Assembly: GCA_024277115.1 (NCBI GenBank)
Contig: JAJRVW010000076.1
Location: forward strand, 1 to 33,843
Origin: Calditrichota bacterium
GTDB lineage: Bacteria; Calditrichota; Calditrichia; Calditrichales; J004
Direction of reading: 5' to 3'
Length of the DNA: 33,843 nt
Shown here: one piece after another, positions 1 to 9,393 of the stretch
Layout: every line of letters starts with the position of its first letter
How positions within the stretch are numbered: position 1 is the first letter of the stretch
Made by a program: the position numbers and the translations under genes
The notes under the pieces: generated by a model
The model's database searches: none
What the model was told of the DNA's origin: nothing
The model's input: the letters and a program-made list of their open reading frames with translations, nothing else

Positions 1-14
1 AACCGCCCCCGCGC

Positions 15-71
15 CCCTGTTTTTGCTTCGCAAAACAGGGAAAACTGTTCGGTCCTTTCAGAACCAAACAG
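15..71. repeat. Two tandem imperfect hairpins upstream of the first gene
   Basis: The first hairpin pairs CCCTGTTTTTGC (15-26) with GCAAAACAGGG (30-40) around a TTC loop, with one bulged T. The second pairs CTGTTCGGT (45-53) with ACCAAACAG (63-71) with one mismatch. The two share the AACAG/CTGTT arm, so they could also pair with each other. No T-run follows, so this is not a convincing intrinsic terminator. It may be the end of an upstream transcript or a dispersed intergenic repeat. Confidence 0.4.
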
Positions 72-134
72 AAAGGATAATTGGAGAGAAAAAGAACAAT
101 TAGTAAATAAAATACTGTAAACCTATTTCAGGAC

Positions 135-163
135 TTGACATATTTTATATCAGGAATTATATA
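135..163 (+). promoter_or_regulatory. Sigma-70-type promoter for the lytic transglycosylase gene
   Basis: TTGACA (135-140) is followed after exactly 17 bp by TATATA (158-163). This is close to the consensus -35/-10 pair, and it places a start of transcription near 170, about 37 bases before the ATG at 207. It is a sequence match only, with no transcript data. Confidence 0.6.
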
Positions 164-206
164 CCGAGAACATTACAAAGTTTATTAACCCAAAACGTAG
201 AACATT

Positions 207-2411
207 ATGAAAAAGAAGTACCTGTTTTTAATAACATTTTTTCTTTTTGCCATAAGCTGGTCACCCGTCGAGGAGATGGATGATTCTTCGTTTATTCTAC
301 CGCGAATGCTGCGTGTTGTGGCCGATGCGGATAGCGCCTATCAGGTTAAAAACTTTTCCCTTGCTGTAAAGTATTATGAAAAATTAAGTGACAAATCGCG
401 TAAAAACCTCTCACCATCATCACGCTTTAAATTTGCATACGCTTTGCATAGAAATGGACAGTACAGGTTAAGTAATGCACATTTTGATTCTTTATCTTTC
501 CAATATCCAAAATATTTACCTTTATACCGCGGCTTCTTTGAGATAAAAAATTTATGGAAGATAAATAGTTTTGAAGCATCTGCCCGTTCTGAAAAATTTA
601 TAGCGAAGTATAAAAATTATGAACTGGCCGATTCGTTAATCCTGCCATTGGCCGATTATTATTACGATGCTTTAGAATATAACAAAGCACGAAAATATTA
701 TCGGTTGTATAAAAAGAAAAAGGTTAGTAAGCACAAGAGGGCTTATGTTTCTATCCGTTCTGCTTTAAGTTTGTATTATAATAATAAACCTGCGTTGGCC
801 CAGGATGAATTTATCCAAATATTGCGAAAATATCCTTCAGCACCCGAAACGGCGGAGTTTGTAGAGTGGCTTTATCAGGAGGAGAATAAGCTTTTTAACG
901 ATCAGGTCTTTAAGGTTGTGGATGTTTATTATAGGAATAAAAAGTATAAAATTTTAAAAAATCTGTTGGAAGACTATATAAAAGGTGAAGATAAAAAATC
1001 CCTTAAAGAGAAAGCGCGTTTTAATCTTATAAAACTTTATTTTGCAAAAAAACAGTACAGCACAGCTTTGTATGGTTTTAAAAACATGCTGGCACATTTG
1101 GAAAATAAAAACCTTGAGCCTAAAATTCGCCTACAAATTGCCCGGATTTATCTTAACAAAGGCCAAAAACAAAATGCCATCGATTCCTACCTGGATTATG
1201 CCGCGCGTTTTCCAAGGCGGCGCATCGCACCGGAGGCTGTTTGGAAAGCGGCCTGGATAAGTGAGGAAAACCGTAATTTACAACAAGCGATGACTTTGTA
1301 TCAAAAAGTACGGAAAACCTGGCCCGGCAAAAAATTGGCCAGGGAGGCCTATTTTAGGGAAGGGTTTACCTCGTTTCGCCTTGGGGACGTGGAATCCGCC
1401 GAGTCTGTGTTTAACTCGATCCGTTTTAAGAGGTGGCCGGATATTGATAAAAACAGGGCAACATTCTGGGTGGCCTTATGCCGTGATTTACAGGATGATC
1501 CTGTAACAGCCCGGCGCTTGAGGTTGGGGCTTGCAAAAAATCTTTGGGATGATTATTACACAATGAAGAGCTATCTGATGCACAAAGCAGATTTTGACAG
1601 CACAATAGGCATCCTCTCAAAATTTGAAGATAGCGCCAAGGAACTTACATATTATTCAGCAGGAAAATTAATTCATAATTTCGAAGACGCCTTCGAAGTG
1701 AAAGATGTTCTTGGAGAGAAATACACATTTATTGCCCTTGAAGATATTAAACATGTTGCCCAATCTTTAGATGAGTGGGTTGCCCTTGCCGAGATTTATA
1801 AAAAATTAAAGGCCTATGGAAAGTCGTTCAAGACCTATGATTATATCAACAGAAAGTTTTTTGCCGATAAGGCTTTTGTTGACAAAGCATTTATTCTAAA
1901 AGAGCGTTTTCCCTTTTATTACGATTCGTATGTTCTTAAAAATGCCAGAAGCGCAAAAATTGAGCCGGAGCTTATCCTGGCGCTGATGAAACAAGAAAGC
2001 ACTTTTGATTACAAGGCGCACTCATGGGCAAATGCTTATGGCCTGATGCAGCTTATCCCCGCAACAGCCAAAGAGATGGCTTCATTAAAAAAGATAACCC
2101 TTACAGAGAATACCCAGCTTTTTGACCCGGAATTAAATATCAGGTTGGGCACGCAGTATTTAAAACAACTTTCCAAAAGGTTTAAAGGGAAAAAGGAATG
2201 GGTTCTAGCAGCGTATAACGCAGGGCCGCACCGGGTTAAGCGGTGGAAAAAATTACCGGGATCTGAGCAAGTTGATGTATTTATCGAAAATGTAGAATAC
2301 AGTCAAACCCGTGACTATGTACGAAAAGTCATGAAAAATTACTGGGCGTACAAACTTCTGCAAAACAATTTTCAGATTGAGACAGAAACTATTCTGTTTG
2401 GGCTAAGATAG
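207..2411 (+). CDS. Soluble lytic murein transglycosylase with helical-repeat N-terminus
   Basis: A 734-residue exported protein. Residues 1-20 are a hydrophobic signal sequence (MKKKYLFLITFFLF...). Residues about 40-560 are tetratricopeptide-like helical repeats, as in the superhelical domain of Slt70. The C-terminal ~150 residues are an SLT catalytic domain with the motif ALMKQEST (catalytic Glu597), then GLMQLIPATA and AAYNAGPHRV. This is the order known for family 1 transglycosylases, which cleave the MurNAc-GlcNAc bond of peptidoglycan and form 1,6-anhydro ends in the periplasm. The protein is somewhat longer than E. coli Slt70, mainly in the repeat part. It has its own strong promoter just upstream and appears to be monocistronic. 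The enzyme class is clear; the choice between an Slt-like and a YjbJ-like subfamily is not. Confidence 0.93.
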   Translation: MKKKYLFLITFFLFAISWSPVEEMDDSSFILPRMLRVVADADSAYQVKNFSLAVKYYEKLSDKSRKNLSPSSRFKFAYALHRNGQYRLSNAHFDSLSFQYPKYLPLYRGFFEIKNLWKINSFEASARSEKFIAKYKNYELADSLILPLADYYYDALEYNKARKYYRLYKKKKVSKHKRAYVSIRSALSLYYNNKPALAQDEFIQILRKYPSAPETAEFVEWLYQEENKLFNDQVFKVVDVYYRNKKYKILKNLLEDYIKGEDKKSLKEKARFNLIKLYFAKKQYSTALYGFKNMLAHLENKNLEPKIRLQIARIYLNKGQKQNAIDSYLDYAARFPRRRIAPEAVWKAAWISEENRNLQQAMTLYQKVRKTWPGKKLAREAYFREGFTSFRLGDVESAESVFNSIRFKRWPDIDKNRATFWVALCRDLQDDPVTARRLRLGLAKNLWDDYYTMKSYLMHKADFDSTIGILSKFEDSAKELTYYSAGKLIHNFEDAFEVKDVLGEKYTFIALEDIKHVAQSLDEWVALAEIYKKLKAYGKSFKTYDYINRKFFADKAFVDKAFILKERFPFYYDSYVLKNARSAKIEPELILALMKQESTFDYKAHSWANAYGLMQLIPATAKEMASLKKITLTENTQLFDPELNIRLGTQYLKQLSKRFKGKKEWVLAAYNAGPHRVKRWKKLPGSEQVDVFIENVEYSQTRDYVRKVMKNYWAYKLLQNNFQIETETILFGLR

Positions 2412-2530
2412 CGCAATAATACCAAAACTATTTTTTATACTTATTTTTAAAATGTAACCGCGTTCACATCTTTTTAATTTATTTCTTCGTATTCTTCAAG
2501 CTGTCACCAAAAATCAAAAAAATAATTTTA

Positions 2531-3313
2531 ATGAAATTTCTGATTGGTACATCCGGTTTTAGTTATGAGGACTGGAAAGGGAGCTTTTATCCTGAAAGTA
2601 TAAAAAAGAATGAGATGCTTTCTTTTTATAATGGCGTGTTTCAATCGGTTGAGATTAATGTGACCTATTACACGATTCCACCGGCTGCGGCATTTGAAAA
2701 GATGGCGATGAAAACAGGTGGCGCATTTGAATTTATTGTAAAAGTTAATCAGGAAACGACACACAGGCGTAAAGAAAATAAATCGGCTATTGAAGCGCTG
2801 CACCAGGCGATAAGTCCCTTAAGAGAGCAGCAAAAATTAGGCGGGTTGTTGGCACAATTTCCTTACTCGTTTAAAAATACAGAACCGAATAGAAAGTATC
2901 TTTTAGAGACAAAAGAATATGCAAAAGATACGCCCTTGTTTGTGGAGTTTAGAAATAACCGTTGGGCACATCCTGCGGTAAAACAGTTTTTAAAAGAAAA
3001 TGAGATTGGTTATGTAAATGTAGATGAACCTGAATTAACCGGATTAATGCCCAAACAAAATTGGTTGACAGCGGAAAATGGCTATATTCGTTTTCATGGA
3101 AAAAATAAAGAAAAATGGTGGGATGGCCAGGGTTCTGAGCGTTATGACTACAAATATAGTATGGGTGAGCTTGAACAATGGCTGGTTGGCATCAGTGAGG
3201 TATTGAAAAAATCATATAAGTCTTATATATTTTTTAATAATCACCCTAAAGGGAACGCACCGGCAAATGCACAAACTTTAAAAAAACTACTTGTTGAATA
3301 TATTAAAAAATAG
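2531..3313 (+). CDS. DUF72 (YecE-like) family protein
   Basis: A 260-residue cytoplasmic protein matching the DUF72/YecE family over its whole length. It shows the family's N-terminal GTSGFSYEDWKGSFYP segment, the EINVTYYTIP stretch, the FVEFRNNRW segment in mid-protein, YIRFHGKN, and the C-terminal FFNNHPKGNAPANA motif. DUF72 proteins adopt a TIM-barrel fold; their reaction is not established, so no function is assigned. There is no Shine-Dalgarno-like sequence before the ATG (the upstream bases are A/T only), and no operon partner: 119 bp separate it from the transglycosylase gene and 127 bp from the next gene. Confidence 0.9.
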   Translation: MKFLIGTSGFSYEDWKGSFYPESIKKNEMLSFYNGVFQSVEINVTYYTIPPAAAFEKMAMKTGGAFEFIVKVNQETTHRRKENKSAIEALHQAISPLREQQKLGGLLAQFPYSFKNTEPNRKYLLETKEYAKDTPLFVEFRNNRWAHPAVKQFLKENEIGYVNVDEPELTGLMPKQNWLTAENGYIRFHGKNKEKWWDGQGSERYDYKYSMGELEQWLVGISEVLKKSYKSYIFFNNHPKGNAPANAQTLKKLLVEYIKK

Positions 3314-3440
3314 TTATCTTAAATTTGCCTTAACCCCTTATGTCAATTAAATTTACACGATTCTACACGCTTAACTCAAAAATCAAAAAGTATTTTATAT
3401 TACTAAATTATAAATCCAGGGTTTTATTTTTGGAGGCTAA

Positions 3441-4799
3441 ATGAAGACCAGAATAATGGTTGTTGAAGATGATCATGATACTCTTGAATTGATGATAGAA
3501 GTATTTGAAGGGAAAGGGTATAATGTTGATAAAGCCGCAAATGGTATCGAGGCCCTGCAAAAGATAAAAATTCATGAGCCGGATATAATTCTCTCGGATA
3601 TCCAGATGCCAGGCATGGATGGTATGGAATTATTAAAAAATATTTCCAAGGACTGCCCGCATATCCCGGTTATTATGGTAACAGCCTATGGCACAATTGA
3701 CATCGCGGTCGATGCCATGAAGATGGGCGCAAAAGATTTTATTACCAAACCTCTACGTTTTGACGAACTACACACAAAAGTAGAACGAATTTCTCAACTC
3801 AGCTCGCTTATAAAAGAAAACGAGTTTTTGTTAAATAAACTCCAGCAAAAATATGATTTTACAAATATTATTGGTAAAACGGATAAGATTAAACAACTTT
3901 TCCAGCTTGTACAGGATGTCGCATCTACAAATACAACGGTCTTAATTCGTGGCGAAAGTGGAACCGGCAAAGAATTAATCGCCAATGCCATCCATTATAA
4001 CAGTGGGCGGATGAAGAGGCCATTTGTAAAAATTAATTGTGGCGTACTTGCCGAAAGCTTGTTGGAAAGTGAATTGTTTGGCCATGTCCGCGGTGCTTTT
4101 ACAGGTGCCATAAAAGACAAAGTGGGGCGTTTTGAGCTTGCACACGGTGGTACATTATTTCTTGATGAGATTGGCGATATTTCCCTTAATATGCAGTTAA
4201 AACTTTTACGTGTTCTGCAAGAAGGCGAGTTTGAACGTGTTGGAGGAACTGAAACAATTAAGGTGGATGTTCGGATTTTGGCGGCAACAAATAAAAACCT
4301 GGAAGAAGCGATGGAACAGGGCACATTTAGAAATGATCTGTATTATCGCCTAAATGTTATTCCCATTACAGTGCCACCCCTACGCGATAGAAGTGATGAT
4401 ATTCAATATCTTGTGCATCACTTTATTGAGAAGTTTAATAAAATTTATGGCAAGAATATTCGGGATATTGATGCCAAAGCCATGTCAATCCTAAAAAATT
4501 ATGAATATCCTGGCAATATCCGTGAATTGGAAAACCTCGTGGAACGGCTTGTAGTCCTTAATAAAAATACAACGGGTGTAATCACAGCTGCCGATTTACC
4601 GCCCATTTTACCAAGTGTTGATTATGACGGTGCCGATGATATGAACTCCGGTCTGGTTAAAGCCGTTGAGGATTATGAGAAAAAACTGATTGTGAAAGCA
4701 TTGGCAGAGAATAATAATAACAAAGTGCAAACAGCCAAAATGCTTCAGGTTAACCGGAGTACTTTTATGTCCCGCTTAAAAAAGTATAATATAAATTAA
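3441..4799 (+). CDS. NtrC-family sigma-54-dependent response regulator
   Basis: A 452-residue three-domain regulator. Residues 1-120 form a receiver domain with acidic pocket E9/D10/D11, phosphoacceptor Asp53 (LSDIQMPG) and the conserved switch Thr and Lys (VTAYG, ITKPL). Residues about 145-375 are an AAA+ sigma-54 activation domain with Walker A GESGTGKE at 171-178 and the sigma-54 contact loop GAFTGA at 218-223, followed by Walker B LFLDEIGD. Residues about 400-452 form a Fis-type helix-turn-helix (NKVQTAKMLQVNRSTFMSRLKKY). The intact GAFTGA loop means it should activate RNA polymerase carrying sigma-54. The ATG has a good ribosome site (GGAGG). No sensor kinase gene is adjacent, so the signal and targets cannot be read from this window. 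Confidence 0.95.
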   Translation: MKTRIMVVEDDHDTLELMIEVFEGKGYNVDKAANGIEALQKIKIHEPDIILSDIQMPGMDGMELLKNISKDCPHIPVIMVTAYGTIDIAVDAMKMGAKDFITKPLRFDELHTKVERISQLSSLIKENEFLLNKLQQKYDFTNIIGKTDKIKQLFQLVQDVASTNTTVLIRGESGTGKELIANAIHYNSGRMKRPFVKINCGVLAESLLESELFGHVRGAFTGAIKDKVGRFELAHGGTLFLDEIGDISLNMQLKLLRVLQEGEFERVGGTETIKVDVRILAATNKNLEEAMEQGTFRNDLYYRLNVIPITVPPLRDRSDDIQYLVHHFIEKFNKIYGKNIRDIDAKAMSILKNYEYPGNIRELENLVERLVVLNKNTTGVITAADLPPILPSVDYDGADDMNSGLVKAVEDYEKKLIVKALAENNNNKVQTAKMLQVNRSTFMSRLKKYNIN

Positions 4800-4831
4800 C
4801 TGCTTCGTATTTTACCAATGAGAAGTTTCCA

Positions 4832-4866
4832 TTTTGAAGCGTCGTCAAATAAACGATGCTTTAAAA
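4832..4866 (+). terminator. Stem-loop after the response regulator gene
   Basis: TTTTGAAGCGTCGT (4832-4845) pairs with ACGATGCTTTAAAA (4853-4866) over 14 bp, including two G-T wobbles, around the loop CAAATAA. It lies 33 bp past the stop codon. The flanks are A-rich on one side and T-rich on the other, but there is no uninterrupted T-run. It is a plausible transcript end rather than a strong intrinsic terminator. Confidence 0.5.
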
Positions 4867-4901
4867 TTAAATTTCCCTGCCTGTATTTGTTTGTTCATTA
4901 A

Positions 4902-4930
4902 TTGAACTATTCACAAACATCGCTTATATT
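4902..4930 (+). promoter_or_regulatory. Sigma-70-type promoter for the exported-protein cluster
   Basis: TTGAAC (4902-4907) and TATATT (4925-4930) are separated by 17 bp. Transcription would start near 4937, about 35 bases before the ATG at 4972, and could cover the next three genes, which are closely spaced. Confidence 0.55.
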
Positions 4931-4971
4931 TTATCATCTTCAAAACCAGATAAATATAAGGCCCGCCACGC

Positions 4972-7302
4972 ATGAAATTGAGAACTATTTTAATCACCTT
5001 CCTCTTTTTGTCATCACAATTATTAGCCCAGCTTGATAATATTAAAAGCCAATGGCCGGTAACGCCGCTTAACTCTTCGCATAGTATAAACGGTAATTTT
5101 AGTGAGTTCCGAAATACGGGCTCATCCGACCATTTTCATAATGCTGTTGATATTGGTGAGCCCGATGGGGAACCGTGCTATTCGGTAATGGATGGCGAAG
5201 TGTATGTCATCGGCAATAGCGGATCAAATTCTTATGTACGGGTTGTAACAAAAATAAATGGAAAATGGAAGCATTTCACCTATTTGCATATCGATCCAAA
5301 TCCAAATCTTTCCGTCGGGGATGCGGTTGAAAAAGGTGTAACAATACTTGGAACAATTTATCCCGGTCTTGGCCATGTGCACCTTATCGAACGCGAACTG
5401 GTTTCAGATAAAAGTACAAATGGAACGGCAATAAATAATACCCGCAATAATGGTGGGCTCACCCCTTATGATGATCCTTACCCACCGCTGATCTATCGTA
5501 ATTCCCTTAAATTTTTTCTTGATGGCAGTTCGACAAAAGTTCCGGCTCATGGTTTGACAGGCAAGATTGATATACAGGTGAAAATTGAAGAACGAAACGG
5601 AACAAGTGGCGTGCATCAAAACAATGGCACCTATCTGGCCGGGTTCCGGATTTGGAGCCAGGATACATCTCAAATTGTTTATGAACCAAAAGATGCAGGC
5701 GTTAAGTATCGTTTTGACAGAAAGCCTTTCGATAGTTCTGTCCATAAGGTTTTTGTAAAGGGCGTGGCCACACTCAGCAATCCTGTTTATTGGCTTACAA
5801 ATGGGAAGGGAGCCGATGAAATTAATGATGGTTTAGAAGTCTCAAACAACTATTTTGATACGTCACTATTAGATACAGGCTCTTATGTACTCGAAATTTT
5901 TACAGAAGACACGCGTGGCAATAAAGATGATGAATTTTTTGTTATTGGCATTACCGACAAAGACTTGTCACCTCCAGAAAGACCGGAATTGTACAGCTTG
6001 GTAAATGGTAATTTTAAGAAGTCCCTTCGTTTTAACTGGAAGAAAAACCCTGAGAAAGACCTGCTTGGCTACCGCTTATATTACGCAGCAAATAATAATT
6101 TATCGGAGTGGCAGCTTGCCGCAGACGAATCTCAACTAACCCTGGAGGAAGTTGCTTTTTCCATTGAATCTCCTACCGATTTTATTGTTCCTCCTACACA
6201 GGATGTATATTATTTTCGCCTGACAGCAATCGATTCAAGTGGAAACGAAAGCAGTGCCGGGGATGTGTATGCCCGATCTTCTTACAGTAATGGGCAGGGA
6301 TTTCCTACCGCTTTAATTGTAAACGGATTTAACCGTTTTGGCGGTTCCGGGAGTTGGCAAAAAGCCACCCACTCTTTTGTTAAATCCTATTTTGAAACAC
6401 TGTCCGCCGCAGACAGCATCGTAATTTCCTCTTGTTCGAACCAGGCAGTTACCTCCAATAAAATCATTCTAAGCGATTATGATTTTGTGATTTGGTTTTT
6501 AGGTGATGAGTCTACCGTTGATGAAACTTTTAGCACAACGGAGCAGGGAAAAATCAAAACCTTTCTTAAAAGCGGTGGCAAACTTTTTATTTCAGGTTCC
6601 GAAGTTGGTTGGGACTTGGACCATAAGGGCACATCGGGCGATAAAAGTTTTTACCACGATTATCTTAAGGCCGAATATGTGTACGATGGCAATGGAAATA
6701 TGTCGCCGGCAAAAGGCGTGAGTAATTCCGCTTTTGCAGGAACGCAACTTAGTTTTGGACAGGTTTATCCGGAAGATTGGCCCGACGACATAAACCCTGT
6801 AAATGGTTCCAGCCGTGTAATGAACTATAGTGAGGTGCGTAGCGGCTCTCAAAAAAGGATTGGCGGAATTGCTTACAGTGGTGAATTTGGAGGGAGTACT
6901 ACCTCAGGGAAATTAGTCTATATTGCATTCCCTTTTGAAACAGTTAGTTTGCTTACCCAACGCACCGGATTTATGACGTCGATTTTAAATTATTTTGATG
7001 TGGTGACGGGGATAAACAGCTCAACCGAACTAATCCCACGGCAAATACTTTTGTCACAAAATTATCCTAACCCGTTTAATCCACAAACGTATTTTGATGT
7101 TTCCCTTCCATTTGCAGAAAACATTAAAATTGATATTTATGATATGCTTGGACGCCAGGTAGAGACAATCACCAATAAAAAATTTAACGCCGGTAATTAT
7201 ACTTTTGGTTGGAATGCCACGACTTATGCCAGTGGTTTTTATATGATTAATTTAATTGCGGGCGATACACATTTAACCCGAAAAATATTGTTGTTAAAAT
7301 AG
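4972..7302 (+). CDS. Secreted M23-like peptidase domain protein with T9SS sorting domain
   Basis: A 776-residue modular exported protein. Residues 1-19 form a signal peptide ending LLAQ. Residues about 30-150 resemble the LytM/M23 metallopeptidase fold: HNAVD (His56, Asp60) fits the zinc motif HxxxD, FTYLH fits the middle His, and HVH (His135, His137) fits the final HxH. Residues about 335-430 look like a fibronectin type III domain (PPERPELYSL ... YYFRLTAIDSSGNES). Residues about 440-680 form a flavodoxin or glutamine-amidotransferase-like module (ALIVNGFNRF, FVIWFLGDES, GGKLFISGSEV). Residues 694-776 are a Por/type IX sorting domain with SQNYPNPFNP and a final KILLLK. Catalytic activity is likely but not certain, because the sequence around the M23 motifs is divergent. 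It heads a probable operon with the next two genes. Confidence 0.85.
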   Translation: MKLRTILITFLFLSSQLLAQLDNIKSQWPVTPLNSSHSINGNFSEFRNTGSSDHFHNAVDIGEPDGEPCYSVMDGEVYVIGNSGSNSYVRVVTKINGKWKHFTYLHIDPNPNLSVGDAVEKGVTILGTIYPGLGHVHLIERELVSDKSTNGTAINNTRNNGGLTPYDDPYPPLIYRNSLKFFLDGSSTKVPAHGLTGKIDIQVKIEERNGTSGVHQNNGTYLAGFRIWSQDTSQIVYEPKDAGVKYRFDRKPFDSSVHKVFVKGVATLSNPVYWLTNGKGADEINDGLEVSNNYFDTSLLDTGSYVLEIFTEDTRGNKDDEFFVIGITDKDLSPPERPELYSLVNGNFKKSLRFNWKKNPEKDLLGYRLYYAANNNLSEWQLAADESQLTLEEVAFSIESPTDFIVPPTQDVYYFRLTAIDSSGNESSAGDVYARSSYSNGQGFPTALIVNGFNRFGGSGSWQKATHSFVKSYFETLSAADSIVISSCSNQAVTSNKIILSDYDFVIWFLGDESTVDETFSTTEQGKIKTFLKSGGKLFISGSEVGWDLDHKGTSGDKSFYHDYLKAEYVYDGNGNMSPAKGVSNSAFAGTQLSFGQVYPEDWPDDINPVNGSSRVMNYSEVRSGSQKRIGGIAYSGEFGGSTTSGKLVYIAFPFETVSLLTQRTGFMTSILNYFDVVTGINSSTELIPRQILLSQNYPNPFNPQTYFDVSLPFAENIKIDIYDMLGRQVETITNKKFNAGNYTFGWNATTYASGFYMINLIAGDTHLTRKILLLK

Positions 7303-7360
7303 TGTTTTTTGAACCTGTTTGAGTGCTCAAATTAAATATGAAATTTATGAGGTTTAAATA

Positions 7361-8356
7361 ATGAAGGTTTTACAAAAAAAGAACTGTCTCTCTTGTGTGC
7401 ATATTCTCAATATCCTTTTATTCGTTGTCGGTTTTAGTTTTTCTCAACAAGAAAACCCCTTTCGCATTGAGCGGACAATTGCCGACCATACAAAAACAAA
7501 TGGTGAAAAAATAAATGTAAATTACACCGCTTATAAGGATGGCGATGCAATTTATGCCCTTAATAAAAGCGTAGACTATGACCTTCCTGTCCCGGAGCTG
7601 GCAGTTTTTAGTACCGGGCAAAGTGTGATGGCTAATTCATTTGATGGCACACTTACTTTTTTTAATGCACAAGGGCAGGCAGAGAAAGAAACCAAGATAG
7701 TAAAAGGACTTGTTGTAAAATATGAGCGCAGCATTAAACTTGCTATCGATGGTGCGCATCTGGTAATTACTCTTGCCGACCCCGGATTGAAAGAAATCCT
7801 GCTGCAAGTTTATAACAGTGATGGCCAAATATTAAAGCAATGGAAAATCGAAGAGGAATTTGTGAATGGTTTAAGCTACTCAGAAAAAGCCGGGGCTATG
7901 GCTGTTTCTGTTTTCGCGTGGAAGGACGATAAGCTTGTAAAATTAGTTCTGTTTTATAATGAACGCGGTGAATTGCTTTCATCCAATCCGGCTAATTTTA
8001 CAAAAGGTGTTTTTATAAATGATGCACAAATCTTTGCGGGACAAACAAATAAAGAATGTTTTTTGTATAATCTGGCGGCCTCTAAAACGATTTTTAATTA
8101 TAATGTGGCTGATGGAGAAATGATAATCGGTACAAATTATTCTGACCCGATTTTCAACCTCGTTACAACAAAAACGCCCCGGCTTGAAGAAGGCAAATGG
8201 CACTATGATAACCCGACCATAAAACAATTTAATAACCGTGGGGAATTGATTAAATCTTGGACAGAGAATGTACCTTCCTTTTCTACATTCGGTTTTGAGC
8301 AAGATAGCAGCCAGCTTCTTTTTGTAATGGATGCAAAAGCAATCACGATAAAATAG
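7361..8356 (+). CDS. Secreted protein of unknown function
   Basis: A 331-residue protein that I do not recognise. It has a long N-terminal hydrophobic segment (residues about 13-28) ending FSFSQQ, consistent with a signal peptide. The rest is rich in alternating hydrophobic and polar residues with repeated patterns such as FSTGQSVMANSFDGTLTFFNAQG and LQVYNSDGQILKQWK, which suggests a beta-propeller-like WD/NHL blade structure. The ATG at 7361 has a GAGG ribosome site 8 bases upstream. It lies 58 bp after the M23-like gene and 24 bp before the DUF1028 gene, so the three are probably co-transcribed. There is no cysteine lipobox and no sorting domain, so the product is probably periplasmic. Confidence 0.75.
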   Translation: MKVLQKKNCLSCVHILNILLFVVGFSFSQQENPFRIERTIADHTKTNGEKINVNYTAYKDGDAIYALNKSVDYDLPVPELAVFSTGQSVMANSFDGTLTFFNAQGQAEKETKIVKGLVVKYERSIKLAIDGAHLVITLADPGLKEILLQVYNSDGQILKQWKIEEEFVNGLSYSEKAGAMAVSVFAWKDDKLVKLVLFYNERGELLSSNPANFTKGVFINDAQIFAGQTNKECFLYNLAASKTIFNYNVADGEMIIGTNYSDPIFNLVTTKTPRLEEGKWHYDNPTIKQFNNRGELIKSWTENVPSFSTFGFEQDSSQLLFVMDAKAITIK

Positions 8357-8380
8357 TATTTTACATAATCAGGAGAACCG

Positions 8381-9352
8381 ATGAAAAATTTCCTTATCAT
8401 TTTAATCCTTACAGGCAATATTCTTTTTGCGAATAATTTGATCCGCCCCGTAAATACGTATTCAATTGTCGCCTACGATTCCGCATCAGGAGAGATGGGT
8501 GTGGCCGTGCAATCGCATTGGTTTCAGGTGGGCACGAGCGTAAGTTGGGCCGAGGCGGGTGTGGGCGTCGTGGCAACCCAGTCTTTTATTGAGATGTCTT
8601 ATGGCCCATTGGGGTTGGATTTAATGCGGGCAGGCAAAACCGCGCCCCAGGCATTGGAGGCCCTTTTGCAGATTGACCCACAACGGGATGTAAGGCAGGT
8701 GGCCATGATCGATGCACAGGGCAATGTAGCCGTGCATACCGGGAAAAAGTGTATTAGTGAAGCCGGTGATTTTAAAGGAAAAGGTTTTTCGGTTCAGGCC
8801 AATATTATGGAGAAAAATACTGTTTGGCCGGCAATGGCCAAGGCTTATCAGGAAACAGAAGGTGACCTTTTATCACGATTGATGGCGTCTTTACAAGCTG
8901 CGCAGGCAGAGGGTGGCGATATACGTGGTAAGCAATCCGTTGCAATCCTTATTGTGCCAATAAAATCCAAAGGCCAGCCCTGGCGCGAAAAAATTGTCGA
9001 CCTGCGTATTGATGACCATCCTCAACCACTTAAAGAAATGGCCCGGTTAATCCAAATTCATCGTGCATACACGCACATGAATAAAGGGGACGAATATATG
9101 GCCCACGATGAGATTCCTGCCGCTTTAAAAGAGTACTCAGCCGCACATAAATTACAGCCGGACAATGTGGAGATATTATTTTGGACCGCTGCAACCCTGG
9201 CCGGTGTTGGCAATATCGATGACGCATTGCCTTTGTTTAAAGAAGTGTTTAATAAAGAGCCAATCTGGAAAACAGTTGTTCGCCGCTTACCTGCCTCGGG
9301 ATTGTTACCGGATGATGAGAAATTATTACATCAAATTTTAAACATTAAATAA
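8381..9352 (+). CDS. DUF1028 Ntn-hydrolase-fold protein with C-terminal TPR
   Basis: A 323-residue exported protein with a signal peptide (MKNFLIILILTGNILFANN). Residues about 25-220 match DUF1028: TYSIVAYDSASGEMGVAVQSH, the glycine-rich GVGVVATQSF, YGPLGLDLMRAG, ALLQIDPQRDVRQVAMID and GGDIRGKQSVAILIV. DUF1028 proteins share the Ntn-hydrolase fold; their substrate is not established. Residues about 225-310 add tetratricopeptide-like helices (AALKEYSAAHKLQPDNVE), a combination that suggests docking to a partner. The ATG has AGGAG upstream. It is the last gene of the three-gene exported cluster. Confidence 0.88.
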   Translation: MKNFLIILILTGNILFANNLIRPVNTYSIVAYDSASGEMGVAVQSHWFQVGTSVSWAEAGVGVVATQSFIEMSYGPLGLDLMRAGKTAPQALEALLQIDPQRDVRQVAMIDAQGNVAVHTGKKCISEAGDFKGKGFSVQANIMEKNTVWPAMAKAYQETEGDLLSRLMASLQAAQAEGGDIRGKQSVAILIVPIKSKGQPWREKIVDLRIDDHPQPLKEMARLIQIHRAYTHMNKGDEYMAHDEIPAALKEYSAAHKLQPDNVEILFWTAATLAGVGNIDDALPLFKEVFNKEPIWKTVVRRLPASGLLPDDEKLLHQILNIK

Positions 9353-9364
9353 TATTTAATTTGT

Positions 9365-9393
9365 TTGCATTTATGTATACTTTTGTTTAAATA
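9365..9393 (+). promoter_or_regulatory. Promoter of the tetR gene
   Basis: TTGCAT (9365-9370) and TAAATA (9388-9393) are separated by 17 bp. The start of transcription would fall near 9400, directly inside the dyad at 9394-9410. This is the arrangement expected for autorepression by a TetR protein. Confidence 0.5.

Noticed and set aside
7318-7331. TTTGAGTGCTCAAA dyad between two exported-protein genes
   Set aside because: Six-base arms with no loop space and no promoter nearby; the gap is only 58 bp inside a probable operon.
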